Assembly (NCBI RefSeq): GCF_002155685.1 | Contig: NZ_MUYK01000007.1 | Span: 1 to 64,000 of the forward strand | Reading direction: 5' to 3' | Length of the DNA stretch: 64,000 nucleotides | DNA from: Erythrobacter colymbi | GTDB lineage: Bacteria; Pseudomonadota; Alphaproteobacteria; Sphingomonadales; Sphingomonadaceae | Part shown: piece after piece, positions 8,007 to 16,120 of the stretch | Numbering within the stretch: the stretch's first letter is position 1 | How the letters are laid out: every line of letters begins with the position of its first letter | The notes under the pieces: generated by a model | Seen by the model: the letters and a program-made list of their open reading frames with translations, nothing else | Databases searched by the model: none | What the model was told of the DNA's origin: nothing | Program-made: the position numbers and the translations under genes

Positions 8007-8483
8007 TCAAGGGCGCTGAGCTAATCTCCATTGCAGCAGGCCTGATTTACCGTCGTCAGAGGTAACCAAGCCACGGTCACGCATGTTTCTCAGTGCAGCT
8101 CCCACTCTCTTCTGGATCGTCTTGAGAAGCTTGGCATCAGCCGTGTTGAGTTCGCGCTCAGCCATAAGGCGTAGAGTAATCGCCTTGCTGTCCAAAGACT
8201 CTCCAGTAGCACGGAGCATCTGAAGAATGGACCGTGTGACCTGACCTTTGAAGGCAATGTGACGGGGAGGCAGTGGCTTTGCCTTGACCTCTGCTAAGTC
8301 AGCCTCGGGGTCGAACAGCAAGATTGTCTGGTCGATATGATCCAGATTGATCAGAGCTTCCCGCAATCGATCCTGTAGGCCCTCCACGAGACCGGCGATC
8401 TCGGCGCGTTTGGTCAAAAGGCCCGAAATGACATTCGGGCGCCCGGTTATGGGTAGTTCCGGTAAGGGGTCCAAGATCGTCAT
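8007..8483 (-). CDS. Conserved hypothetical protein with possible winged-helix C-terminus
   Basis: This 158-residue protein starts at ATG 8483, which has a weak AGCGAG site upstream. An ATG at 8516 is in frame but lacks one. The N-terminal half has a helix rich in charged residues (KRAEIAGLVEGLQDRLREAL), then LFDPEADL, then PLPPRHIAFKG. The C-terminal half (about 85-150) looks like a winged helix (LKTIQKRVGAALRNMRDRGLV). From memory, proteins of this pattern are frequent near transposases and in mobile regions of alphaproteobacteria. Their function is unknown to me. It is the last gene before the island/comM junction and reads toward the hsd operon. Confidence 0.7.
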   Translation of the reverse strand: MTILDPLPELPITGRPNVISGLLTKRAEIAGLVEGLQDRLREALINLDHIDQTILLFDPEADLAEVKAKPLPPRHIAFKGQVTRSILQMLRATGESLDSKAITLRLMAERELNTADAKLLKTIQKRVGAALRNMRDRGLVTSDDGKSGLLQWRLAQRP

Positions 8484-8499
8484 GGACTCGCTTACTAGC

Positions 8500-9471
8500 C
8501 TAAAATCTGTTATCATTCAGTAGGATATTTTGGTGCAATAACTCCACCATACCGTGGAACTCGGGCAACTCGTCGAGGAACAGCACGCCCAGATGCGCGA
8601 GGCTCACCTCGCCCGGGCGCACCTTCAGCCCGCCGCCGGTGAGCGCTGCCATGCTCGCCGAGTGGTGCGGGGCGCGAAAAGGTCGGGCGCGGCTGATGCG
8701 GCCTGCGTCCAAGGCTCCGGCGACCGATTGCACCATCGACACCTCGAGCGCCTCGACCGGGGTGAGCGGCGGGAGGATGCCGGGCAGGCACGAGGCGAGC
8801 AGGCTCTTGCCCGATCCCGGTGGGCCGACCATCAGCAGATTATGGCCGCCCGCCGCCGCGATCTCGAGCGCGCGCTTGGCGGTTTCCTGCCCCTTCACCT
8901 GCCTGAGATCGTTGCCGCCGGTGCCATCCGCCACCTCGCCGCGCGGGGGTTCGGGGAGCACGAGGCTGCCCTTGAGGTGCCCCAGGAGGCTCGTCAGATC
9001 GCGCGGGGCGAGGACCGGGACGCCGCTTGCCCAGCGTGCCTCGGGGCCTTGCGCTTCGGGGCAGATGAGGCCGCTTCCGACCTCGCTCGCATGGAGCGCG
9101 GCGATCAGCACGCCGGGGCTGGCGACCACGCGGCCGTCCAGCGCGAGTTCGCCCACCGCGATCCAGTCGCCCAGCTGTTCGGCGTCGGTCACGCCCATCG
9201 CCGCGAGCAGCGCGAGCGCGATCGGCAGGTCATAATGAGAGCCGTCCTTGGGCAGGTCGGCGGGCGAAAGGTTGACGGTGATGCGCTTGGGCGGCAACGC
9301 GAGGCCCATTGCGGCGAGCGCGGCCTGCACCCGCTCGCGGCTCTCGCTCACCGCCTTGTCGGGCAGGCCGACGAGGTTGAAGCGCGGCAGGCCCGGGCCG
9401 ACATGGCACTGCACCTCCACCGCGCGGGCCTCCAGCCCGAGGTAGGCAACCGTCCTCACCAGCGCGACCAT
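8500..9471 (-). pseudogene. comM: comM/yifB, 3' part lost at an island insertion
   Basis: ComM is a hexameric AAA+ helicase that aids branch migration during natural transformation. The start is ATG 9471 (MVALVRTVAYLGLEA). The N-terminal ChlI-like domain, Walker A GPPGSGKS (216-223) and Walker B LFLDELPEF (about 297-305) are present. After residue ~306 (base ~8551) the sequence turns AT-rich and unrelated, and the frame stops at 8500 after 323 residues. Full-length ComM is about 500 residues, so the end of the AAA domain and the C-terminal domain are missing. The lost part probably lies beyond the left window edge, on the far side of the island. Homologous branch migration by ComM is presumably lost. 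Confidence 0.88.
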
Positions 9472-9641
9472 AGGCAGGCCCCCCGTCCTGATCCCGCGGC
9501 AATTGTGCAGCTTTCCGAAGGGCTTGTCGAGCGCCGCATGGTGAACCGTGCCTTGCAACCCGTGTCCGCACGATCGCTAAGGCTTTTTTAAAGCATAAAT
9601 CTTGGCGAATTCGGAAGGGCGCGGGGGTGAGAACGGGCACC

Positions 9642-10694
9642 ATGAACCGCGCCCTTGCCCTCCTACTTGCCGCTTTCGCGCTGCTGCTGCCGCACGCGGC
9701 GGCGCTGGCGCAGGTGCAGGCGGCGTCGGGATCGCGGGTGGTTTCGACCGTCAGCTGGGTCGAGGAATGGGACCCGGCGAGCGGGCAATGGGTGCGGGTC
9801 GAGGATGCCGCGGAGAGCATCGCACCGGCCGCCTACACCACCACCACCACCGCAACCAGCGTGGCCCGCGCAGGCGCATTCACCGTCACCGAGACAGTCT
9901 CCGAGCCGCAGCCGGTGCGCTTCATCAGCCAGCCGGCGCGGATCGCGGCGCAATCGGCAGGGATTGCCGCTTTCGGCCCCTTCCGCGTGATCGACGACAA
10001 GCACGCCGCGCTCGTCGCCGCTACCGATGCCGGATCGCCGCAGGCCTTCGCCGCGATGCTCGCGCAGTTCCCGGGGCTCGAGGTCATCGAATTCGTCGAT
10101 GCGCCGGGGACCACGCATGATCTCGCCAACCTGCGCCTTGGCCGGGCGATCCGTGCCGCGGGGCTGGCGACCCATGTTCCGGCAGGCGGTTCGGCCCGCT
10201 CGGGCGCGGTCGAGCTGTTCCTTGCGGGCACCCGCCGCTCGGTCGATCCGGGCGCGCTGTTCGCGGTGCATTCCTGGCGCGACGAGCGCGGCCGCGAACC
10301 GGCTGACTTCGCCCCCGATGCGCCGGAAAACCGCCTCTATCTCGATTACTACACCGAAATGGGCATGACCGCCGATCAGGCGCGCGATTTCTACGCGATG
10401 ACCAATTCGGTGCCCCACGCCGGCGCGCTGTGGTTGGAAGGTGCCGAGATGACGCGCTGGATCGAGCCCGCCTCGCGCGCGATCGACACCGACATGCGCG
10501 CCGCCCTGAGGCTGGCGCTCGCCCGCTCGGGCACGGCGCTGGCTGGCGCGCTCGGCAAGCCGTGGCGCCTGCCGCGTCTTGCGCTGCCGACATTCGCGCC
10601 CGAGGCCGCTCCGGCGCCGCGCCTTGCCTATGCCGAGGTCGGCAGCGGCTGGGCCGACGGTGTCGTGCTTGACTCACGTGCCGCTTTCCCATAA
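9642..10694 (+). CDS. Exported protein with ClpP/crotonase-like fold (COG3904-like)
   Basis: This is a 350-residue protein with a signal peptide (1-23, ending AAALA). An in-frame ATG lies 15 bp upstream, but 9642 gives the clean signal sequence. The middle (about 110-260) resembles periplasmic ClpP-like proteins. It has a strand-rich LANLRLGRAIRAAGLATHV segment, GGSARSGAVELFLAG where the nucleophile serine region would be, and VHSW, a possible catalytic histidine. A threonine-rich stretch sits near residue 70. The C-terminal 90 residues are proline/alanine-rich. It is divergent from comM, so its promoter lies in 9472-9641. The protease assignment is by pattern only. Confidence 0.55.
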   Translation: MNRALALLLAAFALLLPHAAALAQVQAASGSRVVSTVSWVEEWDPASGQWVRVEDAAESIAPAAYTTTTTATSVARAGAFTVTETVSEPQPVRFISQPARIAAQSAGIAAFGPFRVIDDKHAALVAATDAGSPQAFAAMLAQFPGLEVIEFVDAPGTTHDLANLRLGRAIRAAGLATHVPAGGSARSGAVELFLAGTRRSVDPGALFAVHSWRDERGREPADFAPDAPENRLYLDYYTEMGMTADQARDFYAMTNSVPHAGALWLEGAEMTRWIEPASRAIDTDMRAALRLALARSGTALAGALGKPWRLPRLALPTFAPEAAPAPRLAYAEVGSGWADGVVLDSRAAFP

Positions 10695-10769
10695 CGGCCC
10701 GCGTCTGTTTTCGGCTCGTTGTTTGACGGGCCCCGGCTGTTCGTGCCGGTCAGCATTTTCGAGGATGAT

Positions 10770-10904
10770 ATGAAGCGTACCTTCCAGCCCAGCAATCTCG
10801 TGCGCGCCCGTCGTCACGGTTTCTTCGCCCGCAAGGCCACCCCGGGCGGCCAGAAGGTGCTCCGCGCCCGCCGCGCCCGCGGCCGCAAGAAGCTCTGCGC
10901 CTGA
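10770..10904 (+). CDS. rpmH: 50S ribosomal protein L34
   Basis: A 44-residue, highly basic protein starting [19 protein letters not shown] and ending in an arginine/lysine-rich tail ([13 protein letters not shown]), as is standard for L34 of the large subunit. GAGGA (10761-10765) lies 4 bp before the ATG. It is followed by a series of hairpins and then rnpA. In alphaproteobacteria this rpmH-rnpA-yidC block is normally separate from dnaA, as here (about 29 kb away). Confidence 0.97.
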   Translation: MKRTFQPSNLVRARRHGFFARKATPGGQKVLRARRARGRKKLCA

Positions 10905-10913
10905 TTCTTTGCG

Positions 10914-10964
10914 CACCCGCCTGCGCGGGTGTGATTTCCTCGCTCACGCGACCTGAAGGTCGCG
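10914..10964 (+). other. Two perfect hairpins after rpmH
   Basis: CACCCGC-ctgc-GCGGGTG (10914-10931) and CGCGACCT-ga-AGGTCGCG (10947-10964) are perfect stems of 7 and 8 bp. Neither has a U-run, so they look more like mRNA stabilisers or processing signals than terminators. A third hairpin with a U-run follows. Confidence 0.7.
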
Positions 10965-10990
10965 TCGCTGCGGGCGCGCATTCGCGCTTG

Positions 10991-11015
10991 CGGGCTCCCC
11001 TCGGGAGCCCGTTTT
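10991..11015 (+). terminator. Intrinsic terminator-like hairpin between rpmH and rnpA
   Basis: The perfect 9-bp stem CGGGCTCCC-ctc-GGGAGCCCG (10991-11011) is followed by TTTT. It ends only 7 bp before the rnpA ribosome binding site. It should lower read-through into rnpA, giving much L34 and little RNase P protein. Confidence 0.75.
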
Positions 11016-11031
11016 GCGTATGGAGCACCCC

Positions 11032-11406
11032 ATGCTTTCGGTTCTGACCAAGCGCGCCGATTTCCTCGCCGCGAACTCCGGCACCCGCAATGCGCGCGCC
11101 GGATTCGTGCTGCTGACCCGTCCGAACGAAGGGCAGGGCATCCGCTTCGGGATCACCGTCACCAAGAAGATCGGCAATGCGGTGGTCCGCAACCGCATGA
11201 AGCGCCGCTTTCGCGAGCTGCTGCGCGCGGCGCTGCCCACGGCAGGCCTGCCCGACCATGATCACGTCCTGATCGGCCGCGCAGGCGGGATCGAGCGCGA
11301 TTTTCACCTCATGGCCGAGGAACTCGCCAAGGCGCTCGAGCGCGCGCGAGAGGGGCGCGGCGATCCGGCGGGCGGGCGGCGTCCGAGGAGAGGGCCGCGG
11401 AAATGA
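11032..11406 (+). CDS. rnpA: Ribonuclease P protein component
   Basis: A 124-residue protein that binds RNase P RNA and helps mature tRNA 5' ends. It carries the family signature [11 protein letters not shown] (about 54-64) and [12 protein letters not shown] just before it. The start at ATG 11032 is chosen because GGAG lies 6 bp upstream; two ATGs within the preceding 18 bp are in frame. The C-terminal tail is unusually arginine/glycine-rich ([11 protein letters not shown]). It overlaps yidD by 4 bp. The hairpins upstream suggest lower expression than rpmH. Confidence 0.95.
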   Translation: MLSVLTKRADFLAANSGTRNARAGFVLLTRPNEGQGIRFGITVTKKIGNAVVRNRMKRRFRELLRAALPTAGLPDHDHVLIGRAGGIERDFHLMAEELAKALERAREGRGDPAGGRRPRRGPRK

Positions 11407-11612
11407 AGCGGATCCTCATCCTCGTCGCGCGTGGCTGGCAGCTTGGCCCGTCACGCACCCTGCCGCCCTCGTGCCGCTACTATCCCTCGTGCAGCCAGTA
11501 CGCGATCGAGGCTCTCGAGAAGCATGGCGCGCTTAAGGGTGGATGGATGGCGTTCAAGCGGCTAATGCGCTGCCACCCCTGGGGCGGGCACGGTCACGAT
11601 CCCGTCCCCTGA
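11403..11612 (+). CDS. yidD: Membrane protein insertion efficiency factor YidD
   Basis: A 69-residue protein with the family signature [17 protein letters not shown] (about 22-38) and RCHPW near the C-terminus. YidD sits at the cytoplasmic face of the inner membrane and assists YidC. The overlap with rnpA (ATGA) and the yidC gene 83 bp downstream reproduce the standard gene order. The N-terminal hydrophobic helix ([11 protein letters not shown]) probably attaches it to the membrane. Confidence 0.96.
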   Translation: MKRILILVARGWQLGPSRTLPPSCRYYPSCSQYAIEALEKHGALKGGWMAFKRLMRCHPWGGHGHDPVP

Positions 11613-11695
11613 GGGCCAAAATCCGGGAAGGGCTGGAAACGGGACCGCCTTAACCCCATAATACACCCACTGTCGCATTCTCGCGGGGCTTACAC

Positions 11696-13474
11696 TTGGA
11701 CAATCGCAATCTTCTGCTCGCCTTCGTGCTTTCGGTCGTGCTCATTCTCGGCTGGGAAGCGGGCCTCCGGTACTTCTACCCCGAGGCGGCGATCACCACG
11801 CAGACGCCCGCCAAGGGCAAGCCGGCTGACGGCGCTACCTCTGCGGCGGCCCCGGCGGCAGCACCGGGTGCAGGCAACCTCGGCGGCGATGCTGCGGTGC
11901 GTCCGGTCGATCTCAAGACGGCCCTCGGCGGCGGAAACCGCGTCGTCATCGATACGCCGCGCGTGACCGGCTCGATCAACCTCGTCGGCGCGCGCATCGA
12001 CGATATCGAGCTGAAGGACTACCGCGAGACCGTGAAGAAGGATTCGGGCCCGGTTCACCTGTTTACGCCCGAAGGAACGCCGCACCAGAATTTCGCCGAG
12101 TTCGGCTTTGTTGCCGGCGGCCAGCGCCAGCCCTCGAACGCCCTGTGGCAGGCCGATGGCGCCAAGCTGACCCCCTCCACACCCGTCACCCTTTCGCGCA
12201 CCGACGCCAACGGCCTCACGTACCGCGTCAAGTTCGCGATCGACGCGGACTACATGATCACCGCGACCCAGAGCGTGACCAATGCAGGGGCCGCGCCGAC
12301 GGTGGTCCAGCCCTTTGCGCTGATCAAGCGCACGAGTGTGGTCGAGAACGCGGCTCCCAGCGTTGTCCACTCCGGGCCGATCTATTCGAGCGACGCGGTT
12401 GCCGCCTATGATGTCAGCTACGCTTGCGGGTGGAGCCTGTTCAGTTCGTGCCATGACCTGACCACCGACGGGACCTATTCGGTCAAGGGCAACACCGACT
12501 GGGTCGGGTTCACCGACCAGTACTGGTTCTCCGCTCTGGTGCCGGGCAGCAAGAACGCGGGGGTCGAGTTCCGCTCGCTCTCCGGTAAGCTTTACCGCGC
12601 CGACGTGCTGTATCAGCCGGTAACGGTCGGGGCGGGCCAGACCGCCACCCAGACGACCCGGCTCTTCGCGGGTGCCAAGGAAAGCGTTCTGCTCGATCGT
12701 TACGAGGACGGCGGCATCGCCCAGTTCGGGGCTGCCATCAGCTGGGGCTGGTTCTGGTTCTTCGAGAAGCCGATCCTGTGGCTGCTGCGGCACTTGAACA
12801 GCCTCGTCGGCAATTTCGGTTTCGCGATCATCCTGCTCACCGTGATCATCCGTGGGCTGATGTTCCCCGTCGCGCAGAAGGGCTTTGCCTCGATGGCGGC
12901 GATGAAGGCCGTGCAGCCGAAGATGAAGGAGATCCAGGAGCGCTTCAAGGACGACAAGCAGCGCCAGCAGCAGGAGATCATGAAGCTCTACAAGGACGAG
13001 AAGGTGAACCCCCTCTCGGGCTGCCTGCCGATGCTGATCCAGATTCCGGTGTTCTTCGCGCTCTACAAGGTGCTCGTGCTGGCGATCGAGATGCGCCACA
13101 AGCCGTTCATCCTGTGGATCCACGATCTGTCCGCGCCCGATCCGGCGCATATCCTCAACCTGTTCGGCCTGCTCGACTTCACCGTGCCCGCGGGTTTCCT
13201 CGCGATCGGGCCGCTCGCGGTGCTGCTCGGCATCACCATGTGGCTGACCTTCCGCCTCAACCCCTCGGCGATGGACCCGGTGCAGCAGCAGATGTTCGCG
13301 ATCATGCCGTGGATCCTGATGTTCGTGATGGCACCCTTCGCGGCGGGCCTGCTGCTTTACTGGGTGACCTCGAACCTGCTCACCGTGGCGCAGCAGAGCT
13401 ATCTCTATTCGAAGCACCCGCAATTGAAGGCGGCGAATGCAGCGGCGGAGAAGCAGAAAGCGGCGAAGGGGTAG
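11696..13474 (+). CDS. yidC: Membrane protein insertase YidC
   Basis: A 592-residue inner-membrane insertase that acts alone and with SecYEG. The start is TTG at 11696 (DNRNLLLAFVLSVVL follows), with GGGG about 8 bp upstream; no nearby in-frame ATG fits the N-terminal membrane helix. The large periplasmic beta-sandwich domain spans about 60-340. The conserved 60KD_IMP core (about 370-575) has five helices and the cytoplasmic hairpin rich in K/Q/E (MKEIQERFKDDKQRQQQE). The tail is lysine/alanine-rich. engB follows after 6 bp, so the block is an operon. Confidence 0.96.
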   Translation: MDNRNLLLAFVLSVVLILGWEAGLRYFYPEAAITTQTPAKGKPADGATSAAAPAAAPGAGNLGGDAAVRPVDLKTALGGGNRVVIDTPRVTGSINLVGARIDDIELKDYRETVKKDSGPVHLFTPEGTPHQNFAEFGFVAGGQRQPSNALWQADGAKLTPSTPVTLSRTDANGLTYRVKFAIDADYMITATQSVTNAGAAPTVVQPFALIKRTSVVENAAPSVVHSGPIYSSDAVAAYDVSYACGWSLFSSCHDLTTDGTYSVKGNTDWVGFTDQYWFSALVPGSKNAGVEFRSLSGKLYRADVLYQPVTVGAGQTATQTTRLFAGAKESVLLDRYEDGGIAQFGAAISWGWFWFFEKPILWLLRHLNSLVGNFGFAIILLTVIIRGLMFPVAQKGFASMAAMKAVQPKMKEIQERFKDDKQRQQQEIMKLYKDEKVNPLSGCLPMLIQIPVFFALYKVLVLAIEMRHKPFILWIHDLSAPDPAHILNLFGLLDFTVPAGFLAIGPLAVLLGITMWLTFRLNPSAMDPVQQQMFAIMPWILMFVMAPFAAGLLLYWVTSNLLTVAQQSYLYSKHPQLKAANAAAEKQKAAKG

Positions 13475-13480
13475 CCGCGC

Positions 13481-14161
13481 GTGACCGACCTCGAAGACCA
13501 GGCGCTGCGCGAGGAAGCGGCATCGAAGCTCTTTTCGGGGCCGGTCGATTTCCTGCGCTCCGCGCCGCAGCTGCAATTCCTGCCCGAGCCGCAAGTGCCC
13601 GAGATCGCCTTCTGCGGCCGGTCGAACGTGGGCAAGTCCTCGCTGCTCAACGCGCTGACCGGGCGCAAGGCGATCGCGCGCGCCTCGGTGACGCCGGGGC
13701 GGACGCAGGAACTCAATTTCTTCGACGTCGGCCGGCCCGAGGACGAGGGCGCGCTGCCCCTGTTCCGCCTCGTCGACATGCCCGGCTACGGCTTTGCCAA
13801 GGCGCCGGTGAAGGTGGTCGAGAAGTGGAAGGCGCTGGTCAATTCCTACCTGCGCGGGCGTCAGGTCCTCAGCAGAACGCTGGTGCTGGTCGACAGCCGC
13901 CACGGCCTGAAGGAGGTCGACCGGACGATGATGACGATGCTGGATCAGGCCGCGGTCGGATACCGCATCGTCCTCACCAAGACCGACAAGATCAAGGCGA
14001 GCGAGCTGGCCGCGGTGGCCGAAAAGACCGCCGCCGAGGCCAAGAAGCACGTCGCCGCGCACCCCGAAATCCACCTCACCAGCAGCGAAAAGGGCATGGG
14101 CATCGAGCGCTTGCGCGCCGCCGTCGTCGCCGACGCACTGGGTGAGGGGTGGATGGGGTAG
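13481..14161 (+). CDS. engB: Ribosome biogenesis GTP-binding protein EngB (YsxC/YihA)
   Basis: A 226-residue GTPase needed for assembly of the large ribosomal subunit. GTG start at 13481. G1 is GRSNVGKSS (about 47-55), G3 is DMPGYG (about 98-103) and G4 is TKTDK (about 167-171). The N-terminal extension (about 1-35) is longer than in enterobacteria, as in many alphaproteobacteria. It is the last gene of the rpmH-engB run and converges on the surface-protein operon, with 24 bp between the stop codons and no clear terminator. Confidence 0.95.
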   Translation: MTDLEDQALREEAASKLFSGPVDFLRSAPQLQFLPEPQVPEIAFCGRSNVGKSSLLNALTGRKAIARASVTPGRTQELNFFDVGRPEDEGALPLFRLVDMPGYGFAKAPVKVVEKWKALVNSYLRGRQVLSRTLVLVDSRHGLKEVDRTMMTMLDQAAVGYRIVLTKTDKIKASELAAVAEKTAAEAKKHVAAHPEIHLTSSEKGMGIERLRAAVVADALGEGWMG

Positions 14162-14185
14162 AGGCTACCCCAGCAGCGCCGCCCC

Positions 14186-16120
14186 CTACTGCACCTGCGC
14201 CCTGAACCGGATCGTGAAGCTCGGCTGCGCTGTCGCGCTGGTCGCGGCGTTCATCGTCCCGGTCGGCGCGATGCGGATGCCGCGTACGTTCACGTCGAAG
14301 CTGCCCGTCGGCGTGTAGGTGTAGGGGGCGACCCCGCCGCTTGCCTGCGAATAGGTCACCATAGTCGATGCGTTGAAGGTGTTGAGCCCGCTCGCCGTCG
14401 CGCCGTTGGTGAAGGTCACGGGCGTGCCGACCGCGAAGGCCATCTGCGCGGGCATCACGTCGAGGATCACGATCGAGCTCGAATCCACCGGGCCCGTGCC
14501 GGCATTGGTCACGACGATCGCATATTCGACGATCGCGCCGGGGATCAGCTTGGGGTTGTTCGTGCCGTTGACCGGATCGGAGATGATCGTGCTCGCCTTG
14601 GCTATGGTCAGCACCGCGATCTGGCGGCGGGTGTTGGTGATCGTGCAGGTGATCGAATCGCCCGGGCGCAGCGTGATCGTGCCGCCCACGGCGTTCGGCA
14701 GCGTGGTCGTCGACCCGCTGGTGGCGTTGGTGCAGGCGAGCGCCGAAGTATAGTTGCCCAGATTGGTCGAGCCCGCCGCGACCTCGTCGAGGGTGTAGCT
14801 CTGGCCGTTGACCACCTGGGTCAGCGTGGTGTCGCCCGCATTGACGGTGCCGCCGGTGCCGGTGGTGGTCGAGGAGGCGAACACGGTCGAGCCGTTCATG
14901 ATCCGCACGGTGAACTGGTCGCTGTCGAACCGCCTCCCGCCGCTGCCGAGCAGCTTGCGCAGCCTGAGGCGCGGCTGGGCGCCGGCCTGGAAGGTGCAGA
15001 CGAGGAACTCGCCGAACTCGAGCTGGCCGATGCTGGTGTTGGTGGTCGAGAGGTTGCTGGGCAGCGCCGCGCGCGTTGTCCCCGCCGTGTTCACGCAGGT
15101 GAGGTTGGCGGCATAGGCCGATATCGCGCTCGCAGAGCCCGATGCCATCGCGAGGCGCAGCGTGATCGGGATGCCCGCCGACATGTTGAGCGGCGCGGTG
15201 GTGAAGGGGCCGGTGCCGCTGCCCGTGGTTGTCCCGCTGCTGATCGTGCTCCCCGTGGCGGTCGAGGCGATCTGGAAGCTCAGCTGGTCGGCGCTGTTCA
15301 CCCGCGTGCCGAGGATCTGGGTCTGGAGCCGGATCGTCGCAAAGCGGATCGCGAACATCACGCCCTGCAGACCGCCCGACTGGGTCTCCACGGTCACGCT
15401 GGTGGGGCTATTGCTGCCGAGGATATAGGCGCCCACCGTGCCGCTGGTGCCGGTGATGTTGACCGTGCCCGATCCGACCCCGCTAATCGGCGGCATGGTC
15501 GATCCCGAGATCGGTGGCACCGAATCGAGCAGCTGCCAGCTGCCGCCATTGGTGGACATGCGGATGTATTCGTTCTTGTTGCTCGATTCCGCGTCGGCGA
15601 CGACGAAGGAATAGACCGTCACGCCGCCGCCTGCGGGCGGAGTGATCGCGATGTTGGTGATCGCGATCGTGCTGACACCCGCCTGCGCCGAATAGAGCAC
15701 CGGCCGGCCCGGAATGTTGAGGAAGGCGCTGTTGCCCACGGCCGAGCCGCTCCACGAAGGTGCGGTGACATCGTTGTAGGCGGGGTTGGTCCCCGTCACC
15801 CGGGCGTTGAAGGTCAGGGTGGAGCCGTCGGGCAGAGTGAAGCTGAGGTTCTGCCCCGAACTGCTGCGCGCGGTGGCGTCGTCGTAATTGGTCATGTTGA
15901 GCCAGCAATAGGTCTGCCAGCTGGCGGGCGCGGTGCCTTGCGAACCGGCCTGCGCGCAGTCCTGCGCCATCGCCGCAGGGCCCCACATCACGGCAACGAT
16001 CATCAGCGCAAGCGCCATCAGACGGCGCAGCAGTGCAAACCCGGCGAACATGGGGCGGGGATAGGAAATCATGGTAAATAGCCGGTTAGCAAACGGCCGC
16101 TGATGCACGCCCGCCATCAT
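14186..16120 (-). CDS. Exported DUF11-like surface protein, 644 aa
   Basis: The ATG at 16120 overlaps the stop of the 1728-residue gene (TGATG), which argues for coupled translation. A start at 16072 (MISYPRP) would also leave a complete signal peptide ending AAMAQ. The mature part begins with a beta-rich, Thr/Ser/Gly-rich region (about 55-370) and continues with SpaA/prealbumin-like repeats (GQSYTLDEVAAGST). A DUF11-like module follows near 505-620 (ISDPVNGTNNPKLIPGAIVEY). No anchor or sortase motif is seen at the C-terminus. Low in charge and in cysteine. It probably is an exported structural or adhesive surface protein; function unknown. Confidence 0.7.
   Translation of the reverse strand: MMAGVHQRPFANRLFTMISYPRPMFAGFALLRRLMALALMIVAVMWGPAAMAQDCAQAGSQGTAPASWQTYCWLNMTNYDDATARSSSGQNLSFTLPDGSTLTFNARVTGTNPAYNDVTAPSWSGSAVGNSAFLNIPGRPVLYSAQAGVSTIAITNIAITPPAGGGVTVYSFVVADAESSNKNEYIRMSTNGGSWQLLDSVPPISGSTMPPISGVGSGTVNITGTSGTVGAYILGSNSPTSVTVETQSGGLQGVMFAIRFATIRLQTQILGTRVNSADQLSFQIASTATGSTISSGTTTGSGTGPFTTAPLNMSAGIPITLRLAMASGSASAISAYAANLTCVNTAGTTRAALPSNLSTTNTSIGQLEFGEFLVCTFQAGAQPRLRLRKLLGSGGRRFDSDQFTVRIMNGSTVFASSTTTGTGGTVNAGDTTLTQVVNGQSYTLDEVAAGSTNLGNYTSALACTNATSGSTTTLPNAVGGTITLRPGDSITCTITNTRRQIAVLTIAKASTIISDPVNGTNNPKLIPGAIVEYAIVVTNAGTGPVDSSSIVILDVMPAQMAFAVGTPVTFTNGATASGLNTFNASTMVTYSQASGGVAPYTYTPTGSFDVNVRGIRIAPTGTMNAATSATAQPSFTIRFRAQVQ

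Noticed and set aside
11690..14074. Long minus-strand open frame opposite yidC and engB
   Set aside because: yidC and engB are certain on the plus strand. The antisense frame has a His/Arg/Asp-rich composition typical of a shadow.
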